Source of the DNA: Verrucomicrobiota bacterium
Lineage (GTDB): Bacteria > Verrucomicrobiota > Verrucomicrobiia > Opitutales > Opitutaceae
DNA length: 5,660 bases
Direction of reading: 5' to 3'
Assembly (NCBI GenBank): GCA_003694825.1
Contig: RFJS01000244.1
Coordinates: forward strand, 1 to 5,660
In this document: one piece after another, positions 5,437 to 5,660 of the stretch
Layout of the letters: each line of letters opens with the position of its first letter
Numbering within the stretch: position 1 is the first letter of the stretch
Made by a program: the position numbers and the translations under genes
Notes under the pieces: model-generated
Told to the model about the DNA's origin: nothing
Database searches by the model: none
The model's input: the letters and a program-made list of their open reading frames with translations, nothing else

Positions 5437-5660
5437 ATGAACCCGGAGCGACGCGATGCGATCATGCGCCGGTGCCTGGAGCTGGCGCGGCAGGGGTGGG
5501 GGCGCACGCACCCGAACCCGATGGTCGGAGCGGCCATCGTCGAGGATGGGGAGATCGTGGCCGAGGGGTTTCACGCCGCGGCCGGCGAGGCGCACGCGGA
5601 GGTGGCCGCCCTGTGCGCGCTGGGAAGGAAGCCCCGGCCCGGTGCCCGGCTTTTCGTGAC
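5437..5660 (+). CDS. ribD: Riboflavin biosynthesis protein RibD, N-terminal deaminase part (3' end outside window)
   Basis: The first 74 codons are present. The product reads MNPERRDAIMRRCLELARQG, then HPNPMVGAAIVEDGEIVAEGFH (25-46), then G50-E-A-H53-A-E55-V. This is the cytidine-deaminase-like N-terminal domain of RibD, in which H53 binds zinc and E55 is the catalytic glutamate. The two zinc-binding cysteines (the PCxxxGRTPPC region) would follow the LFVT at the cut edge. Family knowledge: RibD deaminates the pyrimidine from GTP cyclohydrolase II, and its C-terminal domain reduces the ribosyl chain, in cytoplasmic riboflavin synthesis. Whether the reductase domain is fused here cannot be seen. 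The ATG at 5437 is 7 bp after the hydrolase stop, pointing to co-transcription; the Met at codon 10 sits inside the conserved first helix and is a less likely start. The gap is too short for an FMN riboswitch. Confidence 0.93.
   Translation, partial: MNPERRDAIMRRCLELARQGWGRTHPNPMVGAAIVEDGEIVAEGFHAAAGEAHAEVAALCALGRKPRPGARLFV

Noticed and set aside
4599..5537. A 312-codon minus-strand frame opposite the hydrolase and ribD
   Set aside because: It is an Arg/His-rich product antisense to two well-recognised genes with intact catalytic motifs; it is a GC-rich shadow.

Overview
The window is a dense, GC-rich bacterial chromosome segment. A 60-base sample at 1201-1260 inside alaS is 44/60 G+C. It carries ordinary housekeeping genes plus one small, clearly different insert. 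My best guess for the host is a Verrucomicrobiota bacterium (Opitutales-like). This is inferred from protein flavour, from the absence of Shine-Dalgarno sequences before the four housekeeping starts, and from the presence of a GxxExxY cassette. It is not proven by any single feature.

Layout from left to right: (1) the C-terminal 80 residues of a GNAT-type acetyltransferase on the + strand; (2) a convergent intergenic region of about 130 bp with a strong hairpin that best fits the alaS terminator; (3) alaS on the minus strand, a complete 902-residue alanyl-tRNA synthetase; (4) an AT-richer island of about 440 bp holding a 123-residue GxxExxY-family PD-(D/E)XK nuclease-like gene on the minus strand, flanked by 28-bp imperfect terminal inverted repeats; (5) leuB on the minus strand, 3-isopropylmalate dehydrogenase, 366 residues; (6) a 140-bp divergent intergenic region with several short palindromes; (7) a YcbL/glyoxalase-II-like metallo-beta-lactamase-fold hydrolase on the + strand; (8) the first 74 codons of ribD on the + strand, cut by the window end.

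leuB, the GxxExxY gene and alaS are co-directional. Removing the island would leave leuB and alaS only about 32 bp apart, so the insert probably landed in the spacer of a leuB-alaS pair. The hydrolase and ribD are 7 bp apart and probably co-transcribed, divergently from leuB.

The most interesting object is the GxxExxY cassette. Each terminal repeat is made of three CACNAAG-type units at the same 8- and 9-bp spacing. The inner edge of the right repeat supplies both the only good Shine-Dalgarno-like sequence in the window and the first base of the nuclease GTG start codon. The left end sits in a perfect 7-bp-arm palindrome 13 bp ahead of alaS. This looks like a minimal, transposase-less mobile or domesticated element carrying its own nuclease. 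The rest of the window is ordinary core metabolism and translation.
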